A program made the translations under genes and the position numbers. Below are positions 36,712 through 49,195 of a DNA stretch of 64,000 nt, piece by piece. The stretch covers positions 7,750,001-7,814,000 of the forward strand of contig JBANDB010000001.1 in assembly GCA_037576215.1 (NCBI GenBank), given 5' to 3'. The notes beneath the pieces are model-generated. The model worked only from the letters and a program-made list of their open reading frames with translations, did no database searches and was not told where the DNA came from. The stretch is from Armillaria gallica. Its lineage: Eukaryota > Basidiomycota > Agaricomycetes > Agaricales > Physalacriaceae. Each line of letters starts with the position of its first letter. Position 1 is the stretch's first letter.

Positions 36712-38457
36712 CATCACTGGCTGAGTTTCAATTTCATTACACTGCCATTACTGCTGCCTCTCTACAGTGATGAGCTTCAAATTTGCTGTGGTGCTGCCTC
36801 TGCAATCCCCCCATGGCACATCATTGGCATGGATGGCACCCAGTACTCACTGAACATAGACTATTCACCAACTATGCATGCTGTAGGCTACAAAGTGAGT
36901 ATTGACTAAATTCAACAAGCATTGTGCAACATTGAACAAGTTAACAAGCATCAAATGTGAAGTTCATATGTAGAATCAAGGGCCCTGAGATCATTCAAAT
37001 ATAGGTAATACAGATGACATGCTAATTTGTTACTAATTCATACAAGGCATTTGCAGGCCTTTCCTATCAGTAGGGATACCCACTATTCTCATATATATGG
37101 TGGATATAGGTACTATATATATGGGCCCATACCCATACTATCAACACTTTGGAATTCAATTTTTACAGCCATATTTGTATGGGTATTGTATGGGTAGGTC
37201 AATTCAGGGTGTATACCTATTATTCTATACATGTCATGAGTACAATTAACAAAATATAGCATTTTGACCATGAATCTCTCCCAAGATAGGTCACTGTCCT
37301 CCTAAATGCCACCCATATAGAGATGGGTATGGTATAGTATACAAGCAAAACCTGTACCATACTGTTGAGACTCTTTTACCATACAGCTTATAGCCATAAC
37401 CATACATATAATGGTGAGCATCCCTACCCAGCAGGTAGAATCAACAAGGAGGAGGAAATTATATTCTGATCACTGTCCCTAAGGAGAGTCTATACTATAC
37501 ATGCATTACCTATCACTATGCAGCTATGCTATAAACATTGGGCTTTACTGACACAGTCATATCCACACAAGGTACAACTTCTCAGCAGCCTTAGGTGGCA
37601 CTAGTGTCAATGCTGTGAGGTTTACTATAGATATTTACTATAGTTATGCTGTAACACCTGGATGCATATACAAGGAGACCATTTAGAACTGAGTTGGTAT
37701 TGCACACTAATTTATTTTCTAACATGAGCCTTAGGGACACTCACTGTACCTGTATATATGATGGATACAGGCCTGTACCTATACTGTCAGTGGTTTTAAA
37801 GTTGATTTTGATAGCTGTATTTGTACAACTATCATACGGGTAGGTGAAATATGCATGAATACCTATCACCTTTGGTATGTAATGAGTGAAATTAATCAAA
37901 GTTGTCATTTTAACCATAAAACTTACCTGCTCTAAGACATCCTCCTCTCCTATGGTGTTCATATACAGGATATGGTATGAGTATGGTACAGGATATGGAC
38001 AAAACCCATACCATACCATCAAGGCCCTTTTCTCATATGGTATATGGCCATAGCCATACATGGTGTCATTGGTATGAGCCTTACTCTGTAACAAGACTAC
38101 AAGACTACTTTAATATAGGATTTAGCAATGTGCAATCTTTGAATTTCACACTATCATTCATACAGCTGTAGACCAGTCATTAGTGTGAAGGTATTGAAGC
38201 TCTACTTTGAATCCAAAATATGTACAGATGCAGGCATATTTAAAGAACACCCTGAGTCTGATGCAAATGTAGGAGCAAAGAGATGTAATTCAAGAGCATC
38301 TGTCTGACATCTATGAGACTAATAACTGACACCCCCAAGTAGAAAGCCAGGTTTGGAGCAGGCCCCAACAAGCCAAAGCCCTGTGTCACAATCAGGTTGC
38401 CAGGACCCGAGGTATAAGGGCCTGGCAATCGTGATGAAGACACAGGGCATAGGCTTG
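36712..38457 (+). mobile_element. Non-autonomous Helitron copy B, 5'-truncated
   Basis: Starts within the conserved 5' region (CTGAGTTTCAATTTCATTAC...) without the TCTATATATTAAG terminus and ends ...GGCATAGGCTTG. The body is closest to copy D, sharing a stretch of TATA- and CCATA-rich short palindromes. Its 3' end directly abuts the 5' end of copy C at 38458. Confidence 0.65.
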
Positions 38458-40176
38458 TCTATATATTAAGACAGGTCAATGATGACATAATAAGGCAGAC
38501 TTTGAATTTTCTGGCCATTGCCAGACCCAGGCTTATTCCGGCTGAGTCTCAATTTCATTGCACTGTTGTCACTGCTGCCTCTATAGCAATGAGCTTCAAT
38601 TTTGCTGCCTCTGCAATCCCCCCCCCCATGGCACATCATTGGCATGGATGGCATCCAGTACTCACTGAACTTAGACTATTCACCAACTATGCATACTGTA
38701 GGCTACAAAGTAAGTATTGAGCAAGTTCAACAAGCATTGTGCAACATTGAACATCAAATGACAAATTAGCAGGTAGAATTAGAAGCCAGGAGACCATCCA
38801 AGGACAGGTAAAACATATACATGTACTGACTATGCCATAATTTGCTTATTATAAGGCTTTGACAAGACTCAAGCCTTTCCCCAGCAGTTAGAAATGGCAA
38901 GGAGACCATTTATGCAAGAATATGTGCTATGCTATGCTATGAGATGTAAGTAAGGCAATAAATACAAGAAATATAGAACAGCTCAACTCAGTCTTTCTCT
39001 GTCCATGTAGAGCAACAAGCTGAGGTAACAAGTACAAATTATGAGATATACATACTACTTTAAAGTCTGAGGAAACAAGGGAACATAAGTAGAGATGTGC
39101 ACCATACCTGTAGTATAGTGGCTATGTACAGTGTATACAGATATGGGTCCATACTGTGGCCAACTTTAATGACCTAAAATATGGCCATATTCATATGGTT
39201 TGAATATGGTCATTGAGGGAGGGACAGAAGACTATCTTATGCCATAAAGGTTAGTACCTATGACTTAAAAAAATGCATAATACTCACCCTTTGGCACCAG
39301 ATATCCATATACAGACAATGGTATAGACACAGTACAGATATGACATCAACCATACTATACCATGGCCAATAATTTTTATATGGTCTACAGTTGTATCTGT
39401 AATAGTATGATACACATCCCTAAACATAAGTAATGACTAAAACATGGAAATGAACTAATAGTCATGATATCCAAGAAGGGGATTGTTGAAATGACAAGCA
39501 AGAAGATGGGATGACAGCATGTAAGGTGCTCCAGAGGGTTTTGACTTTAACAATTCAGCTATAACATGCTTACTGAGTTACTATGTCATAAATAGCTATT
39601 TCCATACCACAGTGCAAGCCAGGTAAGTTTCAATTTGTCTGCCTCTACCAAGCCTCTACTCTCCTAACAGCACATCATTGGTGTGACTGACTCCTAACTG
39701 AGCTTCAACTGAGACTACTTATACATGCTATAGCAACAACACAAGTATCAGGCAATGAGCATTGAATGTCAATAGATGTAAGTCTTATAGAAATTATCAG
39801 AGTTCAAATGATGACCATAGCAACCCACCATGTCAGATATCCGAGTCAGGGACATAAGAACCAGAATATCTCTCTCTCCCTCTCTCCTGCCAGCAATGAC
39901 AGCTATTAACAATGATTATCCAAATCATGAGAGTCCCTACCTGTCCATTACATGGTTTACAGAAGTAACAGAACAAAGCTTTATAACACTCATAAAAAGC
40001 ATTTTGCTCCATTGCAGTGGCTACAAACAAATAACAGAGATTCAACAAGATATCTTAGTAAAAAGCCAGGTTTGGGGCAGGCCCCAACAAGCTGAAGCCC
40101 TGTGTCACAGTCAGGTTTCCGAGACCCAAGGTATGAGAGTCTGGCAATCATGATGAAGACACGGGGCATAGGCTTG
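38458..40176 (+). mobile_element. Non-autonomous Helitron copy C
   Basis: 1719 bp from TCTATATATTAAGACAGG to ...GGCATAGGCTTG, colinear with copy A. A homopolymer of about nine C near 38618 replaces about six C in the other copies. No gene content. Outside the 3' end the sequence changes to unrelated DNA with richer CpG content. Confidence 0.7.
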
Positions 40177-42374
40177 TGTACGATGATCACTAGTCGAGGT
40201 ATCTGTCATACTGATTTCAGCAGAGAGAACAGGCTTTGTTGTTACCTGTCAACTTAGCTCACATCAAGTAATGAATACAGCCAAACTGTTAATGCGTCAT
40301 TGACAAAGGGTTCGACTCACCATATTCAATTTCAATTCTAACATTGATTTTCTTTTTCGAGCGACCTATGTTTATGTAACCTATCTAACTCATAAGCAAG
40401 CCGCTCATCCAAGGGTAATACACATGGTTGCTTCTTCAGTTACAATCTTTTACAACATGATATGTTGTGACCACTGGCTTTATTGACACAATCTAGTTGC
40501 TATATTTGAAGTGAGTCCCAGGGGTGTTTAATTTTTACAAGATCTCATGTACCCCCACATGGAATTGTGAAATGGATGAAACCATGAAAACCCTCTATGA
40601 GTATTCTCAAGGAATGGAATTCTACCACAGCTCTCATCTATTCTCCGTCCATCTCTGGAACAATGGCAAGTGCTACACCTCGAACCTGAGGGTTCAATTC
40701 CCTGAGTATGATTAACACTTAGAAGCCATCCTTTTGGAGGAAGGACTCAATTTTTGTCTCATTAGATGATCAACTTGTATGTCCACATTCACTGTCTCTC
40801 ACTTTCACAAAATAGTTGACTTCGGCACTGAATTGAGCCATAAAAACCTATTTCTAATATCCTTGAATGCATGTCTTACTATCCCTGTATGCATTAATTG
40901 CTAATATGCCCCAAAATTGACAAAAGGATGAGACATAATAGTAGCCTAGCAAATATTTTAATCAGAAGCTACAATTCAGCTGATAGCAGTTAATATATCA
41001 ATGGTTACCACATTAATGTTGGTTCGATCTGATGTTGACATTATCAATTCTGCCCTCTTTTTTCAAGGGGATGCTGCGCTCCAGGTGTAAGGTCTCCTAC
41101 TTTGCATGAATTATGTATGCCATACAAGAACACCCCCGATACTGGGTGTTGGCATATGAATGGACGAAATATATATTCTTCCCAGATTTCTAGGAAGTTC
41201 CCACATCGAACATCAGGGTTCAATTCCTCATGAACTTATTATCGCTGTTGAGATCTGTTTTTCCCTTCTTGCCTCAGTGGTTCAATCTAGGGCTCCATGA
41301 AGTAACAGTGAAGCGACTATATCTGTCCTGGATGTACGTCTTATTTACTCCTCTTTGTCATTCAACACCCTACCATTATGTGTAACAGCATGGATGGCTG
41401 GGTTTCAATTCCTTGCATTGTAAGAGGAGGTGGTTTGCATATCTTTTGCACGAGTTTGCTTTGAGTTGTATAAGTATGTGCAGCTTATAATGTATGTCCC
41501 ACTGTGAAAAATAGAACAGCGAGCAATAACATTTTGTCAGCTGAAATTTCTGAGAAGACGGTCCCTACCGACGAAACAATGACAAGCAGACATTTCGGCA
41601 TAAGAGCTATTCTCCCTGCATCTCACATTCCCAGCCAGAGGGCAGGGCATTCAATAGTAGTTTTTCATGCAGACATCAGTCCCTACAAGCATTTCTGCCA
41701 TCCGAATATGGCATAGTGGTTTATCCACAGTCGGTCACTAAGGGTTCAATTCCCTATGCTCGAATGTGATGAGAAAATGTTTTCTGTCTTCTACTATCGA
41801 TCTCCTTACAAACCTCATTGGCTCCATCATCTCCATCATCAGTGGAATATGTATCCTAGACATAGGGATTAAATACATAAAGATGGCTCATTACTGTACA
41901 GAGATTCCTTATGTATCTGGCATAGCTTCTACATCCATGAGGAGCTTTAGCTTCTTCAGCTAGCATCAGCCAAGGAGGGTAGGTAACCCATCTTACATAA
42001 ATTCCATTGTGCTGACAATTGGGCATGTCGTTTATCTCAAGTCAGTCACTAAGGGTTCAATTGGTTACATTTGAATATGATAAGAAACATGTTTTCTGTC
42101 TCCTACTCTTGCATTGGAAGTATCACTGAGTGACAGATCTGGGACGAAGACCGCATGGCCATCCTCATCAGGTAGCGTGGTGTTACAGCAAGTGGGTATC
42201 ACGTCCGCCCAAGGTTCTATCGTCAGAATTCATGTGGCACGCATATCCAATCCTTGTTTTTTTGTGAGAATCAACAATTTTGGTCTCTCACCTTGGACAG
42301 GATAGTGGTCATGTCCAAGTGCACATCGCCTTTCATTTCTACATACTGCTAGTCGCCTAACAGCAAATAGAGTA
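40177..42374. other. Intergenic DNA with several tRNA-like units
   Basis: No supported gene. Plus-strand B-box-like cores GGTTCAATTCC or close variants occur near 40690, 41217, 41401, 41742 and 42052. The last two sit in related units of about 100 bp (about 41705-41805 and 42020-42110) that also share GAGAAAATGTTTTCTGTC-like downstream sequence. Confidence 0.45.
41711..41759 (+). repeat. tRNA-like unit (49 bp)
   Basis: Starts GCATAG and ends CTATGC (perfect 6 bp pair). AAGGGTTCAATTCCCT forms the T-arm-like part and GTGGTTTATCCACAG the D-arm-like part. A decayed relative lies about 310 bp downstream. Confidence 0.5.
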
Positions 42375-44110
42375 CTAGAAATATTTCATCTCATCAATCT
42401 CACTAACAAGATGGTAGCCCTCACCTACACCAATCTTATTATGCTCTTCAGCAAGTGTCTTTGGTGGATCAGTAACCTGTTCCCTCATTAGAATACAGGT
42501 CCCAGAAGAGAACAAGAACACCGACAAGAAGGCAAACAGAAGGTCTCACCTACAAGCCATCGCCACCACTGTCTTTGGCCTGATATTTTTGTAAATAGGA
42601 CACTATCTGAGGGTGCGCAATGCATGGTCGACATGAACCAGCTCGGCTCATATGCACTGGAAGGACATGAGACAATGAAACGGAGACAAAACGCACACAT
42701 ACCCCATAGTAATCATCGCCAGAGTGAAATTACTGAAAAGCTCTCCAATTTCCTTGATCGCAGGACACAATACCCCAGCTGGACCAGAGAGTCCTACCCT
42801 GGTCGAGAATCCCTCAGTCAGTGAACTGCTGGGCAGGAGTACACATTAGCTTGAATGAGATGCCACGTATTTCAATGTGTCGAACCATCCGCTAATTGAG
42901 TATATGGGCATGTGCCTTGGATACCCCAGTGATGCAGTTGGAGTCAAAGAAGATGGTGCATACTGGTTTAACAACAATGACATACTGGTCTGACTGAAAG
43001 ACTAGCTGGGCGATCATCTACTGCCAGGTCAAACAGTACCTTTGTATCTCTCCGTAGCGAGGCGATAAACATAAACTTGATGAGGAATCGCGTACGGCCT
43101 AAGCAAGTTATCCCCCAATGACATCACCTTGATGCTCATCAATGCATCGAGTGTACCCCATGTTAGTGTCTTCAGAGGAGAACCAACTTGAGGGTCGCTT
43201 TGAAAAGAAATCAGGCAAGGTGTCAAATGATCAGTGACAAATACTCATGAGTCCCAGGGCACAGGCATGCACTGTATTCATTACATCCATCGTTTCATTT
43301 GTCCTGTAGCTTGGTCATGAATTCATTCACCACTGGCTTGTCTTTGAAGGATGTGCCAGGTGTCTCCATGCATTGAGCATCCCAACAGTTGGGCGTATGA
43401 GCATGTGATCAGATGGGTGATGGGCACGTCCATTTCAAGAGCATGGTTAGACTCAGTAGGGTGTCTACGGTCGAAGAGGTTGGTATGTGACAGGATCATG
43501 AAGGACGACGACATGTACTGGTTGCAATGAATAACCTAACACGAATATCAGCAGCACCTAAGTACAATAAGAAGCTGCTCACCGAGATAACAACCACAGT
43601 GACCTCTGGTATATCCTAAATCTTGCACGGCAGCTTTATGTACCTCCACAGACTGAGGAACTGGCTAGGCAAGCATCTATTGCTGACCACAGGGTAGAAG
43701 AGAACCTTCCCTACCTCTCATTGTGAATTGGTAAATCGCAGCTTGAAGGAAACAGGCATGGCACAACCACATCGCCTTGACCTTGCCTTGATGGTCTTTC
43801 TCTGTTCACTGTGTCATTGCCCTCACTGGAATCCCAGATGTCCCCACTTAAGGTAAGGTGCAACTGTTGCATGTGACATACGTGAGCTATGAAATAGTTA
43901 GCGACGAATGTCAACAAGTAAAAATACCCACCAAATGGTATACCTGTGCATCCATCTTTCCTTTCATTCTCGGATTCTGGAACCATGCAGATTTGCCAGC
44001 AATCTAAAGCACTGGGTGGTGGGTGACCTCATTCCCCTTTCTTGTCTTTGTCAAGGAGATGGATTGCAGCTGTAGAAAATATGGCTGTAGACATAAAATT
44101 TCTCCGTCTT
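42375..44110 (-). pseudogene. Chimeric NAPE-PLD-like pseudogene C
   Basis: On the minus strand: exon 1 near 44085-43965 (PVWF position kept as ATGGTTCCAGAA, start ATG changed to ATA); the end of exon 2 near 43690-43610 (PSQFL...RYIKLPCKI-like); an exon 4 part near 43430-43350 (GCSMHGDTWHILQ-like); then exon 2 material a second time near 43225-43150 (PLKTLTWGT-like); exon 4 end near 42780-42740 (PAIKEIGE-like); exon 5 near 42660-42600 (AYEPSWFMSTMHCAPSDSV); and the last exon to a TAG at 42375 (VTDPPKTLAEE.., EMKYF). Exon-2 sequence occurring twice means it descends from a fusion of two tandem copies. Strong CpG loss. Confidence 0.8.
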
Positions 44111-44409
44111 TAAGCTGAAATTATAGAAACGAGCAGCATATGTACCCATTCATGCCCTAGGTCTACTCACATGGTGGTCATGACCCATCGTGAGAGCCCA
44201 GCAATGGTGACATACATCCATCAGACGTCGAAGGCTCTGCTGCATGGGCATGTAGAATTCTGTGTTTGCATTTGCATTTTCATGCATGTGTATGTCACGT
44301 CTGCATGAGCATGACATGGATGCATTTGTTGACCATCTTGTGTGTGTGGGCTTACAAACACCTGTTAAATTATTTTACTAGCTAAAGTGTAAGTAAGACT
44401 TACTGCTTA

Positions 44410-46233
44410 TCTTCTATATATTAAGACAGGTAGCAAAGATAACATAATAAGGTGGACTTTGAATTTCCGGCCATTGCCAGACCCCGGCCAATTCTGGTTG
44501 AGTTTCAATTTTGTTGCACTGCTGTTACTGCTGCCTCTCTACAGCGACACACTTCAATTTTGCTGTGGTGCTGCCTCTGCAATCCCCCCATGGCACATCA
44601 TTGGCATGGATGGCACCAAGTACTCACTGAACATGGACTGTTCACCAACTGTGCATGCTGTAGGCTACAAAGTGAGTATTGACCAAGTTCAACAAACATT
44701 ATCAAGCATCATGCAACATTGAATGAGTCAACAAGCTGAGGATGTGAAGTTGACATGTAGAATTATGGGCCCTGAGATTATTAAAATATAGGTAATACAG
44801 ATGGCATGCTGATTTGTTACTGATTCACACAAGGCATAGGATGCCCACCATACCTGTACATATAGTGAATATGGGTACCATATATACAAGCCTGTACCTG
44901 TACTATCAGCACTTTGGAATTCAATTTTTATGGTCATATCTGTATGGGTAGGTCAAATTGGGGCATGTATTTATTAACTTATACATGTCATGAGTGCAAA
45001 TAACAAAATATAATGTTTTGACCATGAATCTCACCCTCACCCAAGATAGGTCACTGTCCTCCTAATTACCACCCATATAGGGACAAGTATAGTACACTAT
45101 ATGGGCAAAACCCATACCATACCGCTGAGACTCTTTTACCATACAGCTTACAGCTGTGATCACATATGGTATAGTGAGCATCCCTACTCAGCAGGTAGAA
45201 TTGATAAGGAGGAGAAAATTATATTCTGATCACTATCTCTAAAAAGGTGATTGGCCACAGTTGAAAGGATGCCCTCTTCCAAGAGCGGCCAACACTGGAG
45301 ATGACTCATGAGAACACACATGAGCAAACAGGAACAAGCTCCAATTGGGGGAAACTATGGTATATAAGAGGATGAAAGGAGATGAAATGGGTGGGGAAGG
45401 CTATACAAAATGCAATGATAGGGAAGAAAGAAGAAGGTATCTACGCATATGTACAGTATATATAGGAGAAATGTGGCACCACAACACTTACAGCTACAAG
45501 CAAAATGCCTCCAGTGAGATGTACATCTGTTGTCAATTGTGCTGCAGGATCAGTATGTCAGATTAGGCAGGATCCATGGTCAGTATGCATCATTGTGCAT
45601 TGTAAGCATGGCTTACAAGAGTCCATACTATACATGCATTACCGACCACTATGCAGCTATGCTACACACATTGGCTCTCACTGACACAGTCATATCCCTG
45701 TAAGGTACAGCTTCTCAGCAGCCTCAGGTGGTGCCAGTGTCAATGCTGTGAGGTTTACTATAGATATTTACTATAGTTATGCTGTAATACCTGGATACAT
45801 ATACAAAGAGACTATTTAGAACTTAGTTGGTATTGCACACTAATTTATTTCCTAACATGAGCCTTACTCTACATTCAAGTTTCACACCATCATTCATACA
45901 ACTGTAGACCAGTCATCTGAATATATATTACAATGTGAAGGCATTGAAGCCCTACTTTGAATCCAAGATATGTAGGGATAGAGGCATATTTAAAGAACAC
46001 TCTGAGCTCTGAGTTTGATGTAGATGTAGGGGTAAAGAGATGCAATTCAAGAGAAATAGTATAGCATCTATTTGGCATTTATGAAACTAATAACTGACAG
46101 TCTGACACTTCCAAGTAAAAAGCCAGGTTTGGGGTGGGCCCCAACAAGCCGAAGCCCCATGTCACAGTCAGGTTGCCAGGACCTGAGGTACGAGGGTCCA
46201 GCAATCATGACGAAGACACGGGGCATAGGCTTG
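44410..46233 (+). mobile_element. Non-autonomous Helitron copy D
   Basis: Begins TCTTCTATATATTAAG (or TCTATAT at 44413) and ends ...GGCATAGGCTTG. The empty site in the inverted TIR copy shows the insertion lies between A and T (…GCGTA / TTAGATTT) with no target duplication, as Helitrons do. It carries about 370 bp (about 45240-45610) that copy B lacks. Confidence 0.8.
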
Positions 46234-46730
46234 TTAGATTTATACCAAGTATGACATCGACACCGGCCATAATTAACTTTCTTTGTTATGGTAGAGTCTC
46301 TGTACAGCTGAGTCCACTAATGTTCAAGCTGGTATTTTAACTGGGTTTAAAGCTTGCTTTACGCAAGTCTAATTGCGGCGAGGGCAAAACGGAGAGCAGC
46401 ACTGAGATGCTGCATCAATTCACTCAGAGGACCGGGATCCTCATCCAGCATGGTTCCGTTTGAAGGACCGAGATCCTCATGGCCATCCGAACCTGACACT
46501 TGCTCGAAGACTGAGTTCTCACGAGTGTCTTGTGATCGTACCTGGTAAGACAGTACAGTGCGGAAAGGAGCTACATCGCTCTCTCACTCATCCCCTCACT
46601 GTCCTACCAGGTAAGTAACGAAACGATGACTCTCTCTCACTCACCCACTCACTGTATTGCCAGACGTATCAGAATATTTTTGGTTACCATTGAATACTAT
46701 CACATTCCATCGTAAACTCATCTCTAGAAC

Positions 46731-47960
46731 ATGTCTGATGAGAACAACACCACGCAGTTCAGCGACGAGATTGTTCCCGCTCTTGAGTCCATAGTGCAGG
46801 ATTTTCGAGATGCTAAAAGGACAGAGTCGCAGACACTCTCCCTCCTTTACGGAACTATTGGTGATGTGGCCAGGAGTTTAGGGCTTGCTCTCGATGAGAC
46901 AGAACCGCTTTCATGTCCGTATGCGCAGCAAGTTCTAGCCCACGTCGAGCAGACAAACAAAGCAGCTGAAAGAGGTGATATTGACAACAAGGACTCTGGA
47001 GAGGACTCCAACACAGATGGAGAGAGTGACAGCAAAGAGAAAAACAGGAAGAGGAAGCGAAAGGTGAACCACAAGCACAAAAAGCAGAGGAAACCCATTA
47101 CAACATCGTCAGAGTCATCTTCCAACTCGGGATCTGACTCGGATAAGCCTCAGGCTTCCTACGCTTGGCGCTTTCCTAGCTTAACAGGAGCGAGGCCTAC
47201 TCTTCGCCCTGATGTCATCGAGATTCGCCGACTCATCCAAGTCTATGGGAAGAATATCAAAAAGGCCAAATGCGACCTTCGCATGTCTCTTGAGTGTCCC
47301 AGTCTGCCTGACAAGTTATGGACTGCCATCCTCCAGGACGACATCGTTGATTTTGACAAGATCTTCACAAGCATTAACTCATCAACCATAGACAATGAGA
47401 AGACGGTTCAAATTGGAGGAGGGCTCTCCCTCGCGCTCAACACTGTCAAAGCTAGCACCAAGATCACTCAGCATGGACATTGGGTCATTGCATGGTAAGC
47501 CTACACCGAGGCAGTGCTATTTGCTTTTCCTTCACGGCGACATGAGCTCAATGCTTACCTGCGCCATATCAACAAGCTCTTTGGTGTCTGTCACGATTCC
47601 CTCCACTATCGCGTCATCAACTACGACCGTGCTGCTCGCATCATCATTGGATCGAGACGGGATGTTTTGTTCTCGGACTTCCACGAGTTTGTCCATGAAA
47701 AGACAGCTTACATCGACTCCATTGGTATGGCCGTTATCCAGGACTCTGTGGAGACTTCGAAGAAGAGTGTAGCAAGATCAAGAATGGCTCCGCAGACCCA
47801 GGGTACTGCAACTGCCAACGACATCTGCAGGAACTACAACTGGGGCGAGTGTCATTTCAGCACTAAGTGCTGCCGCACGCATGCATGCGTCATTTTCCGA
47901 GACCCAAATCATGTAATTATGAGATGCCCTCGCATCGGAAACGACAAACGATCCACTTGA
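46731..47960 (+). pseudogene. Gag-like protein with C-terminal Cys/His zinc motif; one in-frame stop
   Basis: From ATG 46731: an acidic then strongly basic, Ser-rich N-terminal half (residues about 80-145, KNRKRKRKVNHKHKKQRK), then a conserved-looking domain reading SYAWRFPSLTG, HGHWVIAW, a TAA at 47496, and in the same frame AYTEAVLFAFPSRRHELNAY, YDRAARIIIGSRRDVLFSDF, ending with CRNYNWGECHFSTKCCRTHAC...H...C near 47825-47920. Layout resembles the Gag-like ORF of basidiomycete DIRS-type elements. The stop sits inside the conserved block, so it is a nonsense change rather than a natural end, although TGGTAAGC also looks like a splice donor. Confidence 0.6.
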
Positions 47961-49195
47961 ACACTCTGTTAGGTGAAATAGCGAGTCCTATCCTCGCTTC
48001 AAATCAACATATGGCTATTACTTTTACATCACAGCTACAGCATCTCAGGACACCCTCAATCTTCCTTCACCACAGGCCGCTCCTTCATCACAGACTACTC
48101 CTTTCCACCCAGACAACTGGATTCCTGAACACTTTGTTAGGTCTTTCCTGGAAATCTGCAGGTACCCGAAGACTTGAACGCTTTGTTAAGTTCCTCGGTC
48201 ACTATATATCCATGGTACGAAGTTTTTTGCTTTCAAAAGGGGCTAGGCAACCTGCTCGGCAACCGTGGTCACTAGAACACCTCGTCCATGAACGCTCTAT
48301 TGCTCTTGGCTTCGCAATAGATACGGGCACAGCACACACCTACTCATCTGCCCTCAACTCGTATATTGTGTTCTGCCAGCTGCATCACTTCCCTATCCAA
48401 CCAACAGAAGATACTCTCAGTTTCTTCATCGTCTACATGTCCTACCACATCAAGCCGAAATCCGTAGACTCCTACCTTTCAGGAATCTGCAACCAGCTAG
48501 GGGATTATTTCCCTGATGTTCGTGCTGTCCACAAGTCCCTACTTGTGAAGCGAACACTGAAGGGCTGTATGCGATTACGTGGCACAGCAGTCGAGCGAAA
48601 ACTACCACTCTCCCGGCCCCAGCTGCAAAAAGTACTGGACAAATTCAACCACTCCACAGATCACGACAACTTGCTTTTTGTATCGATGATTCTCATAGGG
48701 TTCTATGGACTTCTACATCTCGCCGAAGTCAGCATGCCTGATTCGAAGGAACTGCATGATCGGAAGAAGTTCACCCACCGAAGAAGCGTTCACATTGACG
48801 AAGACCATTACTCCTTTTGGCTGCTAGCTCACAAAGCAGATACTGCTTTCGAGGGAAACAAGATCATCATCAAGCACCCAGATGCTGTTGACCCACATGT
48901 ACCTTTCATCAAATACCTCGCATCTCGGGACAAACATTTCCCCATTCATCTGCTACTGTGGGTACGTAGCAATTACGACTGCCCTACGCGAGGATGGTTC
49001 ATTCGCAAACTCCGGACAATTTTTCCTGACAAGCGTATTGCGGGACAATCAATGCGAGCTGGCGGTGCTACTGCTCTGGCCGAAGACGGTACTGTTCCGC
49101 ATATCGTTCAAGCAACAGGCCGTTGGTCATCTGACGCGTTCCAAATTTACATCCGCAAGAACCCAGTACTTCTGCAGGCAATCCTTTTCTCCTGA
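47867..49195 (+). CDS. Tyrosine recombinase / integrase, two catalytic residues substituted
   Basis: 442 codons, overlapping the Gag-like frame; the likely natural start is an ATG at 48011. Tyrosine recombinases cut and rejoin DNA by an R-K-H-R-H/W-Y catalytic set. Visible: a SAM-like N-terminal domain (LGFAIDTGTAHTYSSALNSY..), box I GFYGLLHLAEV with His at about residue 284 (codon 48716) where relatives have Arg, the beta-hairpin region HKADTAFEGNKI with a Lys, box II GQSMRAGGATAL with Gln394 in place of the first His and Arg397 kept, GRWSSDAF (Trp420), and the nucleophile Tyr428 in IYIRKNP. Fold and length are normal for the family. The two substitutions suggest loss of activity despite an open frame; expected residues are from memory of relatives. 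Confidence 0.8.
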   Translation: MLPHACMRHFPRPKSCNYEMPSHRKRQTIHLNTLLGEIASPILASNQHMAITFTSQLQHLRTPSIFLHHRPLLHHRLLLSTQTTGFLNTLLGLSWKSAGTRRLERFVKFLGHYISMVRSFLLSKGARQPARQPWSLEHLVHERSIALGFAIDTGTAHTYSSALNSYIVFCQLHHFPIQPTEDTLSFFIVYMSYHIKPKSVDSYLSGICNQLGDYFPDVRAVHKSLLVKRTLKGCMRLRGTAVERKLPLSRPQLQKVLDKFNHSTDHDNLLFVSMILIGFYGLLHLAEVSMPDSKELHDRKKFTHRRSVHIDEDHYSFWLLAHKADTAFEGNKIIIKHPDAVDPHVPFIKYLASRDKHFPIHLLLWVRSNYDCPTRGWFIRKLRTIFPDKRIAGQSMRAGGATALAEDGTVPHIVQATGRWSSDAFQIYIRKNPVLLQAILFS

